Shown one piece after another: positions 7,950 to 17,381 of a stretch of DNA of 47,986 nucleotides (the stretch's first letter is position 1; every line of letters begins with the position of its first letter). This DNA comes from Geobacter sp. GTDB lineage: Bacteria > Desulfobacterota > Desulfuromonadia > Geobacterales > Pseudopelobacteraceae. The position numbers were made by a program, and so were the translations under genes. A model generated the notes under the pieces. That model was given only the letters and a program-made list of their open reading frames with translations. It searched no databases and was not told the DNA's origin. The stretch covers positions 1 to 47,986 of the forward strand of contig JANYBN010000114.1 in assembly GCA_025360785.1 (NCBI GenBank), read 5' to 3'.

Positions 7950-10900
7950 CTACCATCTGTTGGTTTGAGTGCCGCCTCCCGAGCAGTTACTGCTGATCGT
8001 GCCATGATTACAGGTTGTGCCATTGGCAGGGATGCCGACACCCTTAGCGCTGTTGGTCGGGGTAATACCGTTTACCATCGGGCCTACGACGTTCGGTTTG
8101 CCGTTCCTGACAGGACCGGCAGTTGAGCCCTTGCCGTGGTTTATCCCGGAATTGTTGCCGCTTGTCGTACCGGCGCCGTTGTGGCAGACGGTGCAGGCTG
8201 CGGTGCCATGCGCGCTGTCACTGGCGCCGCTATGATAGCCGAGTCTGTCGGGGTAGGCAGTACCGACCGGACGCCCGATCTTCGTGGTTGTGGCCGTGCT
8301 CAAGCCGTGACAGGAGCTGCAGTTGGCGCCGGCGACCGTGCCGGTATGAACCGGTGTCGCTTTAATATGGCAGCTCATGCAGTCTGGCGGGTTGCCGACC
8401 ACCGTCGCCGGATAGGGGCTGGCTGCAGTTCCCATAGCATGACAGCCGAGACAGGCGGTGTTGCCGCCTGCCGCCACGACAGCGGCTTTATGGGTGTCGT
8501 ACGGCACCGCATGGCCGCCGGTGACTTCAAGGATAGCGTTGATGTGCAGTGCCTTGTTGACGAAGATGTTGGCGTAGGTAGTGCCGGTCGTGCTGATGTT
8601 CGTGTGGCAGCTGCAGGTTGTGCCCAGAGCCCCGGTAACGGCGCCGGTAGCGGGCCAGGATGCGGGCAAAGTAACGGCAGGATGCCCGCTCGCCGTTGCA
8701 GGCGGGAAGCCGTGACATGAAGCACAGGCCGCGCGACTGAGGGTTGCAGACAGGAAGGCGACGTTCCAGATCGGCGCCCTGTTCGTTCCGGTCGTATCGC
8801 CACCCGGCATGCTGGCCCCGTGGCAGTAAACATTGGCGCAAACGCCGGTAGCAACGGCGTAGGTCGGTGTCAGTGCGCCGCTCTTGGTTGCCAGAGTGCT
8901 CCAGGTGAAGTTGGTGGTGCCGTTCATGTGGGTTGCAGCAGTCAGTGTAACCGTGCCATGGCAATTGGCGCAGATCAAAGCGGTTGCCAGCCCGTCAGTT
9001 GCCGTCAGGTGCGAGGTGTGCGCGCCGACCTTGGCATTGGTTGCGACGGTGGTTTTAGGTATTGCCGTCGAGTAGAAAGGAATAGCGGCGGTCACATCGG
9101 TTGCCAGATCCCCGGAGTGGCACTTGGCGCACTGTACCGATGAATAGGGGAAACCGTTGACCGGCACTGCGCTGGTGGCGTTCCAGGCTGGTGCGCCCTG
9201 GCCATGGCAGTTGGTGGCGGAACAGGTCTGCGTCGCAAGCGTCCAGAGCGGAGCCGTGCCCTGACCGGTGAAGGCTACTTTTACGCTGGCGGCGGTTGCC
9301 GCCGTACGGTTGCTGGAGCCATGACCGGAGGTACCATTGCCGCCGCCGGTGTGGCAGGTGGCGCAGGTAGTGCCGGTGATTGCGGCATGGATGGTGTGTG
9401 ATCCGGCGATGTTGGGGAATGTCGTCCCGTTGGGCAGGCCGTTGATGGCGCTGACGCCATGGCAATCCCAGCAGGATGAGGTGCCGGACGGAGCCCGTAG
9501 CCCCTGGAGGTGACAACCGGTGCAGTTCGGCGCTGTCCCGGCGGCAACCGGATAGGCACCGCCGGCAGTATTGGCATGACACCCGGTACAGCTTGTCCAT
9601 GGTGTGACGCCGGCGGCAGTCAGATGCAGCGATCCGACATACGGGAAGGCGTGGCCGCTTGCCGCAGGTTCAAAAACGCCGTTGATGTGCAGGGCCGGAG
9701 TGACAAAAATATTGGTGTAACTGTTGCCGGCAGTGTTGACGTTGCTGTGGCAGCTGCAGGTCGTTCCGATTGTAGCCGTTGCCGGGAAGCCTGCTGGAAC
9801 GGTGATGCCGGCAGGGTGACCGGATGTAGATAATGGTGGGAAACCGTGACAAGTCCCGCACGCTGCCGCACTGATCGAGGCAGGGAGATAGTTCGGGTTT
9901 ATCCAGGTCGGCGCCCGGTTGGTTCCGCTGGTATCACCACCCGGCATGCTTGCCCCGTGACAGTAAACGTTAGCGCAGCTGCCGGTGGCGGCTGTGTAGG
10001 CTGGCGCTAGAGCGCCGCTTCTGGTTGACAGGGCGCTCCAGGTGAAATTGGTCGTGCCGTTCATATGGGTGGTCGAGTTCAGTGCAACCGTGCCGTGGCA
10101 GTCTGTGCAGACGGTGTTGGCAGAAATACCGAGCGTCTGAGAGGTCACATGGTTGGTGTGGGCGCCAACCTTGGCATTGGTGTTTGATGTGACTTTGACC
10201 GGATAGGCGGTGTTATAGAAAGGAACCGCCTGTGTTATCGCTCCCGCTGCGCTGCTGCTGTGGCACTTGGCGCATTGGTCGGCGGTTGACCAGAGCGTGC
10301 CGCTCCATGGCATAGCGGTGGCGGCGCCATGACAGACCACTGATGAACAGGAGCCGGTTACCCGCCCGGTCTGACTGGGGAGATACCTGTTGTTTGATCC
10401 GGTGTACGTGCCGGTCGTCACGGCAATCGGCCTGCCTGCGCTGGTCGCATGAGTGAAGGCGACGGCTCCGGAATAATTATTATGGCAGGAGGCGCATGCT
10501 CCTATGATATTGCCGAGTGCCACGATGTGTTTGGGGTGGGCAAGCGTCAGCGGCGCAATCAAGGCCCCGTGGCAGGTTTCACAGGTAGTGCTGGTCGCTG
10601 CTGCTCCCCAAACCGGTGTCTGCTTTTCAAAGTGACAGTTGACGTTGGAACAGCGGGCATTGGTCAGGTTGGGTATCGAGGTCTGATTGAAGAAAACCCC
10701 CTTGTCATATTTAGCGCGCAGAACTGCTGAAGAATACCCTTTAATACTGTTGGCCATTCTTATGACATTATTCTGGTGACCGTAGTTGGTGGCGGCAACC
10801 GATGTGTGGCAGACGCCGCAGACCGTTGTGGCGGCGACAGCCGGAAGATGGGTGCGATGATTGCCGAGGAAGGCGCTGGATTGAGAACCGAAGTGCGGAT

Positions 10901-11069
10901 TACCCTTCCGGACTCCATCCCGTGGCGGAGCGCCATGGCAGAAAGTAGTGCAGGAATTGAGGATGCTGACGGCCTGGACTGTGCCTGCACTGAGTGTTAA
11001 TGCGAACAGTGCGATAACTCCTGCTACCATCTGCGAGCATGATTTACTGTCCTCGCGCTTTTTCCCCAT
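7950..11069 (-). CDS. giant multiheme c-type cytochrome (25 candidate heme motifs)
   Basis: 1039 residues with a Sec signal peptide (hydrophobic 15-32, cleavage near TVQA/VS) and no lipobox. I count 17 CX2CH, 5 CX4CH (for example CSNVNCH and CANVYCH), one CX3CH (CTTFCH, first motif) and two CXCH (CSCH). The CX4CH...CX2CH pairing is the Geobacter CxxxxCH/CxxCH domain. One block, running from the CANVYCH motif through GGDTSGTNRAPTW and CHGFPP to TTCSCH and ALHING, occurs twice here and once in each of the next two cytochromes. The Gly/Ala/Thr-rich spacers fit an extended extracellular or surface protein. The C-terminus has two cysteines that do not form a heme motif. The start has AAGGAG 6 bases before the ATG. 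Periplasmic or extracellular electron transfer is inferred. Confidence 0.92.
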   Translation of the reverse strand: MGKKREDSKSCSQMVAGVIALFALTLSAGTVQAVSILNSCTTFCHGAPPRDGVRKGNPHFGSQSSAFLGNHRTHLPAVAATTVCGVCHTSVAATNYGHQNNVIRMANSIKGYSSAVLRAKYDKGVFFNQTSIPNLTNARCSNVNCHFEKQTPVWGAAATSTTCETCHGALIAPLTLAHPKHIVALGNIIGACASCHNNYSGAVAFTHATSAGRPIAVTTGTYTGSNNRYLPSQTGRVTGSCSSVVCHGAATAMPWSGTLWSTADQCAKCHSSSAAGAITQAVPFYNTAYPVKVTSNTNAKVGAHTNHVTSQTLGISANTVCTDCHGTVALNSTTHMNGTTNFTWSALSTRSGALAPAYTAATGSCANVYCHGASMPGGDTSGTNRAPTWINPNYLPASISAAACGTCHGFPPLSTSGHPAGITVPAGFPATATIGTTCSCHSNVNTAGNSYTNIFVTPALHINGVFEPAASGHAFPYVGSLHLTAAGVTPWTSCTGCHANTAGGAYPVAAGTAPNCTGCHLQGLRAPSGTSSCWDCHGVSAINGLPNGTTFPNIAGSHTIHAAITGTTCATCHTGGGNGTSGHGSSNRTAATAASVKVAFTGQGTAPLWTLATQTCSATNCHGQGAPAWNATSAVPVNGFPYSSVQCAKCHSGDLATDVTAAIPFYSTAIPKTTVATNAKVGAHTSHLTATDGLATALICANCHGTVTLTAATHMNGTTNFTWSTLATKSGALTPTYAVATGVCANVYCHGASMPGGDTTGTNRAPIWNVAFLSATLSRAACASCHGFPPATASGHPAVTLPASWPATGAVTGALGTTCSCHTNISTTGTTYANIFVNKALHINAILEVTGGHAVPYDTHKAAVVAAGGNTACLGCHAMGTAASPYPATVVGNPPDCMSCHIKATPVHTGTVAGANCSSCHGLSTATTTKIGRPVGTAYPDRLGYHSGASDSAHGTAACTVCHNGAGTTSGNNSGINHGKGSTAGPVRNGKPNVVGPMVNGITPTNSAKGVGIPANGTTCNHGTISSNCSGGGTQTNRW

Positions 11070-11111
11070 GACAAACTCCTTCTCTCCGGTTGTGACTAGT
11101 AAATCTCCGGG

Positions 11112-11193
11112 CTAACCCCTCTAAGTCTCTCCTTATCCAAGGGGAGACTTCAAGGCTTCCCGCCTTAGGTAAGGGGGGACTGAGGGGGGTTAG
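11112..11193 (-). repeat. palindromic intergenic repeat element, about 82 bp
   Basis: The ends are an imperfect inverted repeat, CTAACCCCTC at 11112-11121 against GAGGGGGGTTAG at 11182-11193. Inside lies a second hairpin, AAGTCTC at 11123-11129 against GAGACTT at 11144-11150. The whole unit can fold into one long structured arm. It sits in the 161-base gap between two giant cytochrome genes. The sequence style, with runs of C and G and CCTTA/TAAGG boxes, is like dispersed REP or MITE-type palindromes found in many copies in bacterial genomes. Only one copy lies in this window. It might also act on mRNA stability within the operon. Confidence 0.6.
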
Positions 11194-11230
11194 TTTTAAG
11201 AGCGGGAGGGTTGCCTCTCCCGCCAGACGT

Positions 11231-13771
11231 TTAATGGGCAGGATCCCATTTTGGTGTTGCGCCGAAGTGACAGCTGTTGTTTGAACAGGTTCCGGTCTGA
11301 TGTGAAGTGCCATCCAGTCGGTTGGAAGTGTATTTGAACTGTTTGGCTGCTTCCAGTCTGTACCTCTGGTTAACCCTGGCCTTAATGTTCTGGCTCGGAT
11401 TAAATACAATAGGACTCATAGTGTGATCGGCTGAATCGTGGCATCTGGAGCAATTGATGAAGCCATCGCCAGGAACGGCCAGATTGCTGACATGGCTATT
11501 AACAACATGAGTGCCGCCACCACCCTGATAGTCTTCCTGTCTGGCATTGGCCCAGTTACCGGAGCTTCCGCTAAATCCGGCTACGGCAGGCGGATAGCCG
11601 TGGCATGCGTCGCAAGCGCCACCGGCAATAATTTCCGTAACGCCATTTATATGCAGCGCTTTGCTGACAAAGATATTGGCGTAGCTATTGCCTGCGGGGT
11701 TAATGTTTGCATGACAACTGCACGTTGTCCCGATCGGAGCTGTGGCCGGGAACCCGGCGGGAACAATGATAACCGGGTGTCCGGAAGCTGCGGTTGGCGG
11801 GAAACCGTGGCAGGTGCCACAGGCGGCCGCTGATAGTGTCGCCGGCAGGAAGGCGACGTTCCATGTTGGCGACCTGTTGGTCCCTGTAGTATCGCCTCCG
11901 GTCATTTTTGCCCCGTGGCAATAGACATTGCTGCAGATTCCGGTCGTCACATTATACGTCGGAGTCAAACCGCCTGTTGTTGCGAGGGTACTCCAGGCAA
12001 AGTTGGTCGTGCCGGTCATGTGTGTGGTGCCGTTCAGTGCTACCGTACCGTGACAGTCCGCGCAGATAAGGACATTGGCAAGGGCATCCGGCGTCGTCAG
12101 GTGCGAAGAATGGGCGCCGACCTTGGGATCCGTGGTGGCGGTTACTTTAGGTGATGCCGTTGAGTAGAACGGCGCGGCGGAGGTCCCGGCGTGACACTTG
12201 TCACACTGGTTTGTCGAGAAGGGGAAGACGTTGCCCGGAGCGACGAAGACGGTTCCCCAGGTAACTGTTGCCAGGCCGTGACAGGGGCTGGCGGAACAGG
12301 AACCATAGCCGTTGGCGGCAGGATGTGCTGTGCCGCTCCCCTGGGAGTACGTAATGCCGGCTGCGCCGAGTTCGATCAGTCTGTTGACATGCGTTGCCGC
12401 CGTGGTTGTCGTCCTGGTATAACCCAAATGGCATTTCGCGCAATCAAGGTTGGCGCCGGTTGAAATGGTATGAATCCTGTGACTGCCGGTGCCGGTTGTG
12501 TCGGTGGCCAGATCGACGTGGCACCCGCCGCAGGTTAGCGTCGTTGCCGGAGCCCAGTTGACCGAACGGTAGGTTACGGAGGTATTGGCGCCGGTGGTCG
12601 CGTTCTGCACGGTACTGTGGCAGTAGCTGTTTGAACATGAACCATAGACCGCACTGCCGGCCGCGAACGTATTGGTTTTGGTATAGGTTGTGGCAGGCGT
12701 CGCCGCCAGACCGGTCCAGACAAGATTGATATTCCTGTCTACATGGATAGTCCCGGTTCCGGTCGGAACCGTTGTGGCGGTATAGCTTGCGCCATGGCAG
12801 ACGGAGCAGGAAATAGCTGCCGTCTGGGCATGTTTGGCATGTTCGCCGGTGGCGGCGGCGTTGACCGCAGGTCCCATGTTTTGATGACACGAACCGCACG
12901 TTAACGCCCCGCTGCCCCAGGCCGCAGTGGTCACGAGTGTGCCTGCACCAGCGCCGGTGGCGGATTGACCGCTGCTGTGACAGTACAGGTTACTGCAGGC
13001 GCCGAACAGTTGGGCGCCGCTCTTGCTGGGGAGGTAATTGGCGCCGGTGCCGCTATAGGTGGCACTTGTTTCCAGAGTGTTGAGCGGATCACGCATGAAA
13101 CCCTGAACCTTCAGGGGACGTCCGGCGCTGGTGGCATGAGTGAAAGTCGCATAACCGGGATGGCATTTCTGGCAGTTTGTTGCTCCGGGAAAGTAGGCGT
13201 CGTGGCGCGAGTGGCTGCCGGACAGTCCGCCGGCAGGTGCGGCAGGAGTTCCGACAGGCGGTGATCCGTGGCAGGCGTTGCAGTCCGCTGGTGAGGCATA
13301 TGCGGCTGAACCCCAGAGCGGGGTCTGCTTTTCAAAATGGCAGTTGGTATTGGAACAACGGGCATTAGTCAGGACGGGGATCGATGTCTGATTAAAGAAA
13401 ATCCCCTTGTCATATTTTGCGCGCAGGGTGGCGGAAGAGTAGCCTTTCAGGCTGTTTGCCATATTTATGACATTGGCTTGGTGTCCGAAGTTGGTTGCCG
13501 CAACCGGGGTATGACAGATAGTGCAGTCAGTTGCGGCCGGTGCAGCTTTCACGTGCGACTGGTGGTTGCCGGGAAAGGCGCTCGACATGGAGTTGTAGTG
13601 AAGGTTGCCTTTCCGGGGAGCATCCCGGGGCGGCATCCCGTGGCAGTAGGTCGTGCATGAGTTGAGAAAACTGGCTGAATGAGCCGGTTCGGCACACCAT
13701 ATCAATGTGCCTGCTGCAGCCATTCCGACGAATATGGTTACAAATTGCCCCAAAATACGTGCATTTCCCAT
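11231..13771 (-). CDS. giant multiheme c-type cytochrome (20 candidate heme motifs)
   Basis: 846 residues with a signal peptide (hydrophobic 8-32) that ends in SAS/FLNSC. I count 12 CX2CH, 6 CX4CH, one CX3CH (CTTYCH) and one CXCH. The N-terminal 150 residues closely match those of the 1039-residue cytochrome (CHG.PPRD, KGYSSA.LRAKYDKG), and the C-terminal 330 residues closely match the 1169-residue cytochrome (GTHVVNSHVS, CHDSADHTMSPIVF, YTSNRLDG, CHFGATP). It therefore looks like a chimera of its two neighbours. I choose the ATG at 13771, preceded by AAGGAG at 6 bases, over the upstream start at 13813, because only the shorter form begins directly with a signal peptide. Confidence 0.92.
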   Translation of the reverse strand: MGNARILGQFVTIFVGMAAAGTLIWCAEPAHSASFLNSCTTYCHGMPPRDAPRKGNLHYNSMSSAFPGNHQSHVKAAPAATDCTICHTPVAATNFGHQANVINMANSLKGYSSATLRAKYDKGIFFNQTSIPVLTNARCSNTNCHFEKQTPLWGSAAYASPADCNACHGSPPVGTPAAPAGGLSGSHSRHDAYFPGATNCQKCHPGYATFTHATSAGRPLKVQGFMRDPLNTLETSATYSGTGANYLPSKSGAQLFGACSNLYCHSSGQSATGAGAGTLVTTAAWGSGALTCGSCHQNMGPAVNAAATGEHAKHAQTAAISCSVCHGASYTATTVPTGTGTIHVDRNINLVWTGLAATPATTYTKTNTFAAGSAVYGSCSNSYCHSTVQNATTGANTSVTYRSVNWAPATTLTCGGCHVDLATDTTGTGSHRIHTISTGANLDCAKCHLGYTRTTTTAATHVNRLIELGAAGITYSQGSGTAHPAANGYGSCSASPCHGLATVTWGTVFVAPGNVFPFSTNQCDKCHAGTSAAPFYSTASPKVTATTDPKVGAHSSHLTTPDALANVLICADCHGTVALNGTTHMTGTTNFAWSTLATTGGLTPTYNVTTGICSNVYCHGAKMTGGDTTGTNRSPTWNVAFLPATLSAAACGTCHGFPPTAASGHPVIIVPAGFPATAPIGTTCSCHANINPAGNSYANIFVSKALHINGVTEIIAGGACDACHGYPPAVAGFSGSSGNWANARQEDYQGGGGTHVVNSHVSNLAVPGDGFINCSRCHDSADHTMSPIVFNPSQNIKARVNQRYRLEAAKQFKYTSNRLDGTSHQTGTCSNNSCHFGATPKWDPAH

Positions 13772-13827
13772 AAATGACTCCTTATTCTGCAGTTTTTGGT
13801 AATAGATGGACATTCGGCTTGTTTACT

Positions 13828-16800
13828 TTAGCGCTGGTTCCAGGCCGGTGTCGCACCGAAATGACAGCTGATATTTGAACATATTCCCGGTTGATGCAGC
13901 AGCCCATCCAGGCGGTTAGACGTGTACCTGGCCTGTTTCGATGGTTCATACCGGAGCTTCCGGCTGAGATGCACCTTTATGTTCAGACCCGGTTGAAAGA
14001 CGATCGGACTCATGGTGTGATCGGCAGGATCATGACAATTAATGCACTGCGCAAAGCCATCGTCCGGTTTGGCTGTTTTGCTCACATGGTTATTGATGGT
14101 GTGTGCCGCGCCGCCGCCTTGATAATTTTCCGTTTTTGCGCTTGGCCAGCTGTTAGGGGCTCCGGCAAAACCGGGTTGAGCCGGTGGATAACCGTGGCAG
14201 CTGTCGCAGGCAGCGCCGGCGATGACTTCCGCAGCGCCGTTAATGTGCAGGGCCTTGTTCACAAAAATAGTAACGTAGCTGTTCCCGGCAGGATTAATGT
14301 TCGGGTGGCAACTGCAGGTAGCGCCGATAGGAGCTGTAACCGGGAATCCCGCCGGAATTGCAACTGCTGGATGTCCACTGGCCGGTGACGGCGGGAAACC
14401 ATGACAGGTGGCGCAGGCAGCCGGGGTGAGGGTCGCAGGTAGAAACGGGAGTTTCCAGGTAGGTGCCCTGTTGGTGCCGCTGGTGTCGCCTCCCGGCATC
14501 AGGGCGCCATGACAATAAACGTTGCTGCACACGCCTGACGAGGAGCTGTAGGCAGGTGTCAAACCGCCGGTTTTTGCCAGGGGGCTCCAGGTGAAATCGG
14601 TGACGCCGTTCATGTGCGTCACCGCCGTCAATGTGACTAAACCGTGACAATCGGTACAGGCAAAGGCGTTGCTCAGCCCGTCCGGCGCCGTTAGATGCGA
14701 TGTGTGGGCGCCGACCTTGGCATCCGTATTCGCGGTCACTTTCGCCGGGTATGAGGTGCTGTAAAACGGCGCACCGGTTGTGGTGCCGCTGCCATGGCAT
14801 TTGCCGCACTGATCTGTGGTTGACCAGAGTGGAACACCCCAGGTTACTGCCCCGGAACCGTGACATCTAGCCGCCGAACAGCTTCCATACCCGGTCCCAG
14901 GAGTAAATCCAACACCTTTGGAATACACCGCGCCGGCGGCATTTCCCGAAAATGAAATATCGATTGTTCCGTTAGCATGTTTTGCCGTTGCCGCAAAAGG
15001 CGGATTGGGGTCTTTGCCGGCGCCATTGTGGCAGATTATGCAGCCGTATCCAGCTCTTTGCGCATGCTGTACGTGGCTGCCCGGTGCCGCTGCGCTGGTT
15101 GTCATATTGGCATGACAACTGCCGCAGGGCAGGGGGGCCGCCCCCCAGACCGGGGCGGCAAAGGTGACGGGAAGACCTGTCCCGCCATTCCCCTGAACAT
15201 TGCTGTGGCAGTAGATGGTTGAACAATTTGCATATCCGTTTCCCGGAGAATTGTTCCCCTGATAATAGGTTGGTTTTGCCCCGTTGGTTGAGGCTGTGCC
15301 GGTAAATCCCATGGTGATGACGCCATCCACGTGGGTTGGAATGGATACCGTATTGCTGACTGCCGAATAGCCGTTGCCATGACACGTGGCGCAGGTATAC
15401 GCATATATCTGGACGTGTCGTTTGTGACTGCCGGTGGCCGTGGAAATATTCCCCATCTTCACCATCGGCACATGGCATGATCCGCAGTTCATGGCGGCGC
15501 CATTCCATGTCAAGCCGCCGGTAAAGCTGGTTGGAGCACCTATGCCTGCTGCTCCCTGGACATTGCTGTGGCAGTAAAAGCTTGAACAGCCGGCAGAACT
15601 CTGATTCCAGATGCCGCCGGCAAAGGAGGTGAGCGCCACGTCCTTCCGTCCATTGGTGTGTAGCGAGCGCGCACTTATGTTGCCAAAGATGGCGGAGTTG
15701 CTTGATGCTGTTTTCGCATGGCAGGCGGTGCAGGTGAAGTTGGGGTTTGCGGCATAGCCGTTTATGTGCCTGGTGTGTGACAAAGACCAGGTTGGAGAAG
15801 CTGCGCCGGCAGCACTGTGGCATGTGTTGCACTCTCCGGCTGTGCCGATGATTTTGCCCTTGCCCCCTCTCCACGACGGGGTGACGGTGGTGATGCCGGT
15901 GCCACCCCGAGGGTTGCCGTTGCCGTGGCAATAGACCTTGGAACAGGATTGGCCTGTCTTGTCATAGACCGGCACAAGCCCGCCGGTTGCAGCAACGGTG
16001 CCGGCCGTATCGATGAACACATCCTGAAACGTACCTGTCTGGTGACTGTTTCCCTGATGGCAATTCATGCAGGCCTTCTGGTACGGGGAGCCGGCATGTG
16101 AAGCATGACCGGAGGCGCTTTCATCGGTAAAGGAGGGGGCTTGCGCATAGCCTGCGGCGTACCCGCCGGCTCCTGCGCTGTTAGCCGCCGGTGGGTAGCC
16201 ATGGCATGCGGTGCATCCCTGGTTCGGATCAACGGAAAAGGAGCTTTTGCTGTTGCTGTGAGCATGACAGTCGTTACAGGTGGCGTTCGTCTGCGTCAGA
16301 TGAAACTGGTAGCCGGTCCCGGTAGGGACTGCATGGCAGGATTGACACACACCGGAGCCATCGGTTGACATATAGTTCTTGTTCGTAGTGGAGGTAAAGA
16401 GCGCCGGACCTTTGCCGTCAGCCAGGCTGCGCTTGATGAGCCATACATTCGGTGTGCTTCCGTCGCCGGTATCCACATGGGCTCCGTGGCAATCAGCGCA
16501 TTGAATGTTCTGGCCGCGGCCGTTGTGAGCGACTTTTCCGGCATGGCAGTTCGTGCAGATATTTATGCCGTCGGCAGTTGCGGCGTGCAGGTCCGTGCGC
16601 AGCAGATTACCGTCCGAAGGCTTCAGATACGGCAGGCCTGAAAAGGAATCGAAGGTCGAACTGCTGGAGTCGGTTGTGTGCACACCGTGACAGGTACTGC
16701 ACGAAATCTTGCCGCCAAGCAGTTTCATGGCGGATGTGGGGTTTGACGGGTTGGCGTTTACCGGGACAGCATTAAAAGCCGTCGGCTTTGCAGAGGCTTT

Positions 16801-17337
16801 CTGCTGGTAATCGATACCTACCGGATGGGTACCCTTTGTCTGGTCAACCGTATTCCAGTTGCGGTGACAATCCAGACACATCTGGTCAGAGTCGTTAGCC
16901 GTCCGGAGAAAAGGTTTGAACTCCTGTGAGTGTGGTTCGTGGCATCGAACACAGGCAAGAGCGTTTAACGCTCTCCCCCTTACGCTGGTCATCGGAGCCT
17001 GTGTCGGCGCAGTTGCGCCGGCGCGTGGATTTATGTCGGAGCCATCCCAGCGGTGGGAAATCTGGAGCCATCTGTTGGCTGTTTCGGAAGTGTACAAACC
17101 GAAAGGATCGGCCGCATCACCCGGCGCAAAGGACCTGGAGCTCGTTCTGGGTTCGCCGCCCCTGTGGCAGGTCATGCAGATATTGTTATAACCGGTGCTC
17201 CCCAGGACTTTGTGCGGAGTATGGCAGGTGCTGCAGGTGAACACGTGGGGTGGCGACAACGTAACGGCCTGTGCCCGGTCAAACGGAGACAGGAAAAGAG
17301 CTAATGCCGTCACAGTAATTATGACCAGACTCTTCAT
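13828..17337 (-). CDS. giant multiheme c-type cytochrome (29 candidate heme motifs)
   Basis: 1169 residues with a signal peptide (about 1-24, ending RAQA/VT). The N-terminal third has eleven CX2CH motifs in the doubled-CXXCH style (CSTCHTPHK, CVRCHEPHS, CADCHGAHV). The rest carries the CX4CH/CX2CH modules. Totals are 22 CX2CH, 6 CX4CH and one CXCH. The C-terminal 330 residues are close to those of the 846-residue cytochrome. The start at 17337 has GGGAG 6 bases upstream; the longer option at 17385 would put the signal peptide internally. It is the first of the three giants in transcription order, 44 bases after the cohesin-like lipoprotein gene. It probably lies at or beyond the outer membrane as a long heme wire. 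Confidence 0.92.
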   Translation of the reverse strand: MKSLVIITVTALALFLSPFDRAQAVTLSPPHVFTCSTCHTPHKVLGSTGYNNICMTCHRGGEPRTSSRSFAPGDAADPFGLYTSETANRWLQISHRWDGSDINPRAGATAPTQAPMTSVRGRALNALACVRCHEPHSQEFKPFLRTANDSDQMCLDCHRNWNTVDQTKGTHPVGIDYQQKASAKPTAFNAVPVNANPSNPTSAMKLLGGKISCSTCHGVHTTDSSSSTFDSFSGLPYLKPSDGNLLRTDLHAATADGINICTNCHAGKVAHNGRGQNIQCADCHGAHVDTGDGSTPNVWLIKRSLADGKGPALFTSTTNKNYMSTDGSGVCQSCHAVPTGTGYQFHLTQTNATCNDCHAHSNSKSSFSVDPNQGCTACHGYPPAANSAGAGGYAAGYAQAPSFTDESASGHASHAGSPYQKACMNCHQGNSHQTGTFQDVFIDTAGTVAATGGLVPVYDKTGQSCSKVYCHGNGNPRGGTGITTVTPSWRGGKGKIIGTAGECNTCHSAAGAASPTWSLSHTRHINGYAANPNFTCTACHAKTASSNSAIFGNISARSLHTNGRKDVALTSFAGGIWNQSSAGCSSFYCHSNVQGAAGIGAPTSFTGGLTWNGAAMNCGSCHVPMVKMGNISTATGSHKRHVQIYAYTCATCHGNGYSAVSNTVSIPTHVDGVITMGFTGTASTNGAKPTYYQGNNSPGNGYANCSTIYCHSNVQGNGGTGLPVTFAAPVWGAAPLPCGSCHANMTTSAAAPGSHVQHAQRAGYGCIICHNGAGKDPNPPFAATAKHANGTIDISFSGNAAGAVYSKGVGFTPGTGYGSCSAARCHGSGAVTWGVPLWSTTDQCGKCHGSGTTTGAPFYSTSYPAKVTANTDAKVGAHTSHLTAPDGLSNAFACTDCHGLVTLTAVTHMNGVTDFTWSPLAKTGGLTPAYSSSSGVCSNVYCHGALMPGGDTSGTNRAPTWKLPFLPATLTPAACATCHGFPPSPASGHPAVAIPAGFPVTAPIGATCSCHPNINPAGNSYVTIFVNKALHINGAAEVIAGAACDSCHGYPPAQPGFAGAPNSWPSAKTENYQGGGAAHTINNHVSKTAKPDDGFAQCINCHDPADHTMSPIVFQPGLNIKVHLSRKLRYEPSKQARYTSNRLDGLLHQPGICSNISCHFGATPAWNQR

Positions 17338-17381
17338 GGTATACTCCCAAACCACAGGTTCTCTATGCAGACAACGGCATC

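Noticed and set aside
7960-8010. CNHG...NCSG at the C-terminus of the 1039-residue cytochrome as a heme site
   Set aside because: No CH pair follows the second cysteine; more likely a disulfide or a free end.
10976-11000. Cysteine SKSC near the N-terminus of the 1039-residue cytochrome as a lipobox
   Set aside because: It precedes the hydrophobic core of the signal peptide; no cysteine follows the h-region at a lipobox position.
8017-15931. Many long open frames on the plus strand and in other minus frames across the giant cytochrome genes
   Set aside because: They lie antisense or out of frame to genes with dense heme motifs, lack ribosome sites and domains, and their Arg/Gly/Cys-rich content mirrors GC-rich Ala/Thr/Gly coding DNA.
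7950-17337. Repeated segments that might look like a CRISPR or tandem array
   Set aside because: The repeats are in-frame protein modules of hundreds of bases with varying spacing, inside coding sequence, with no short identical repeat and spacer pattern.
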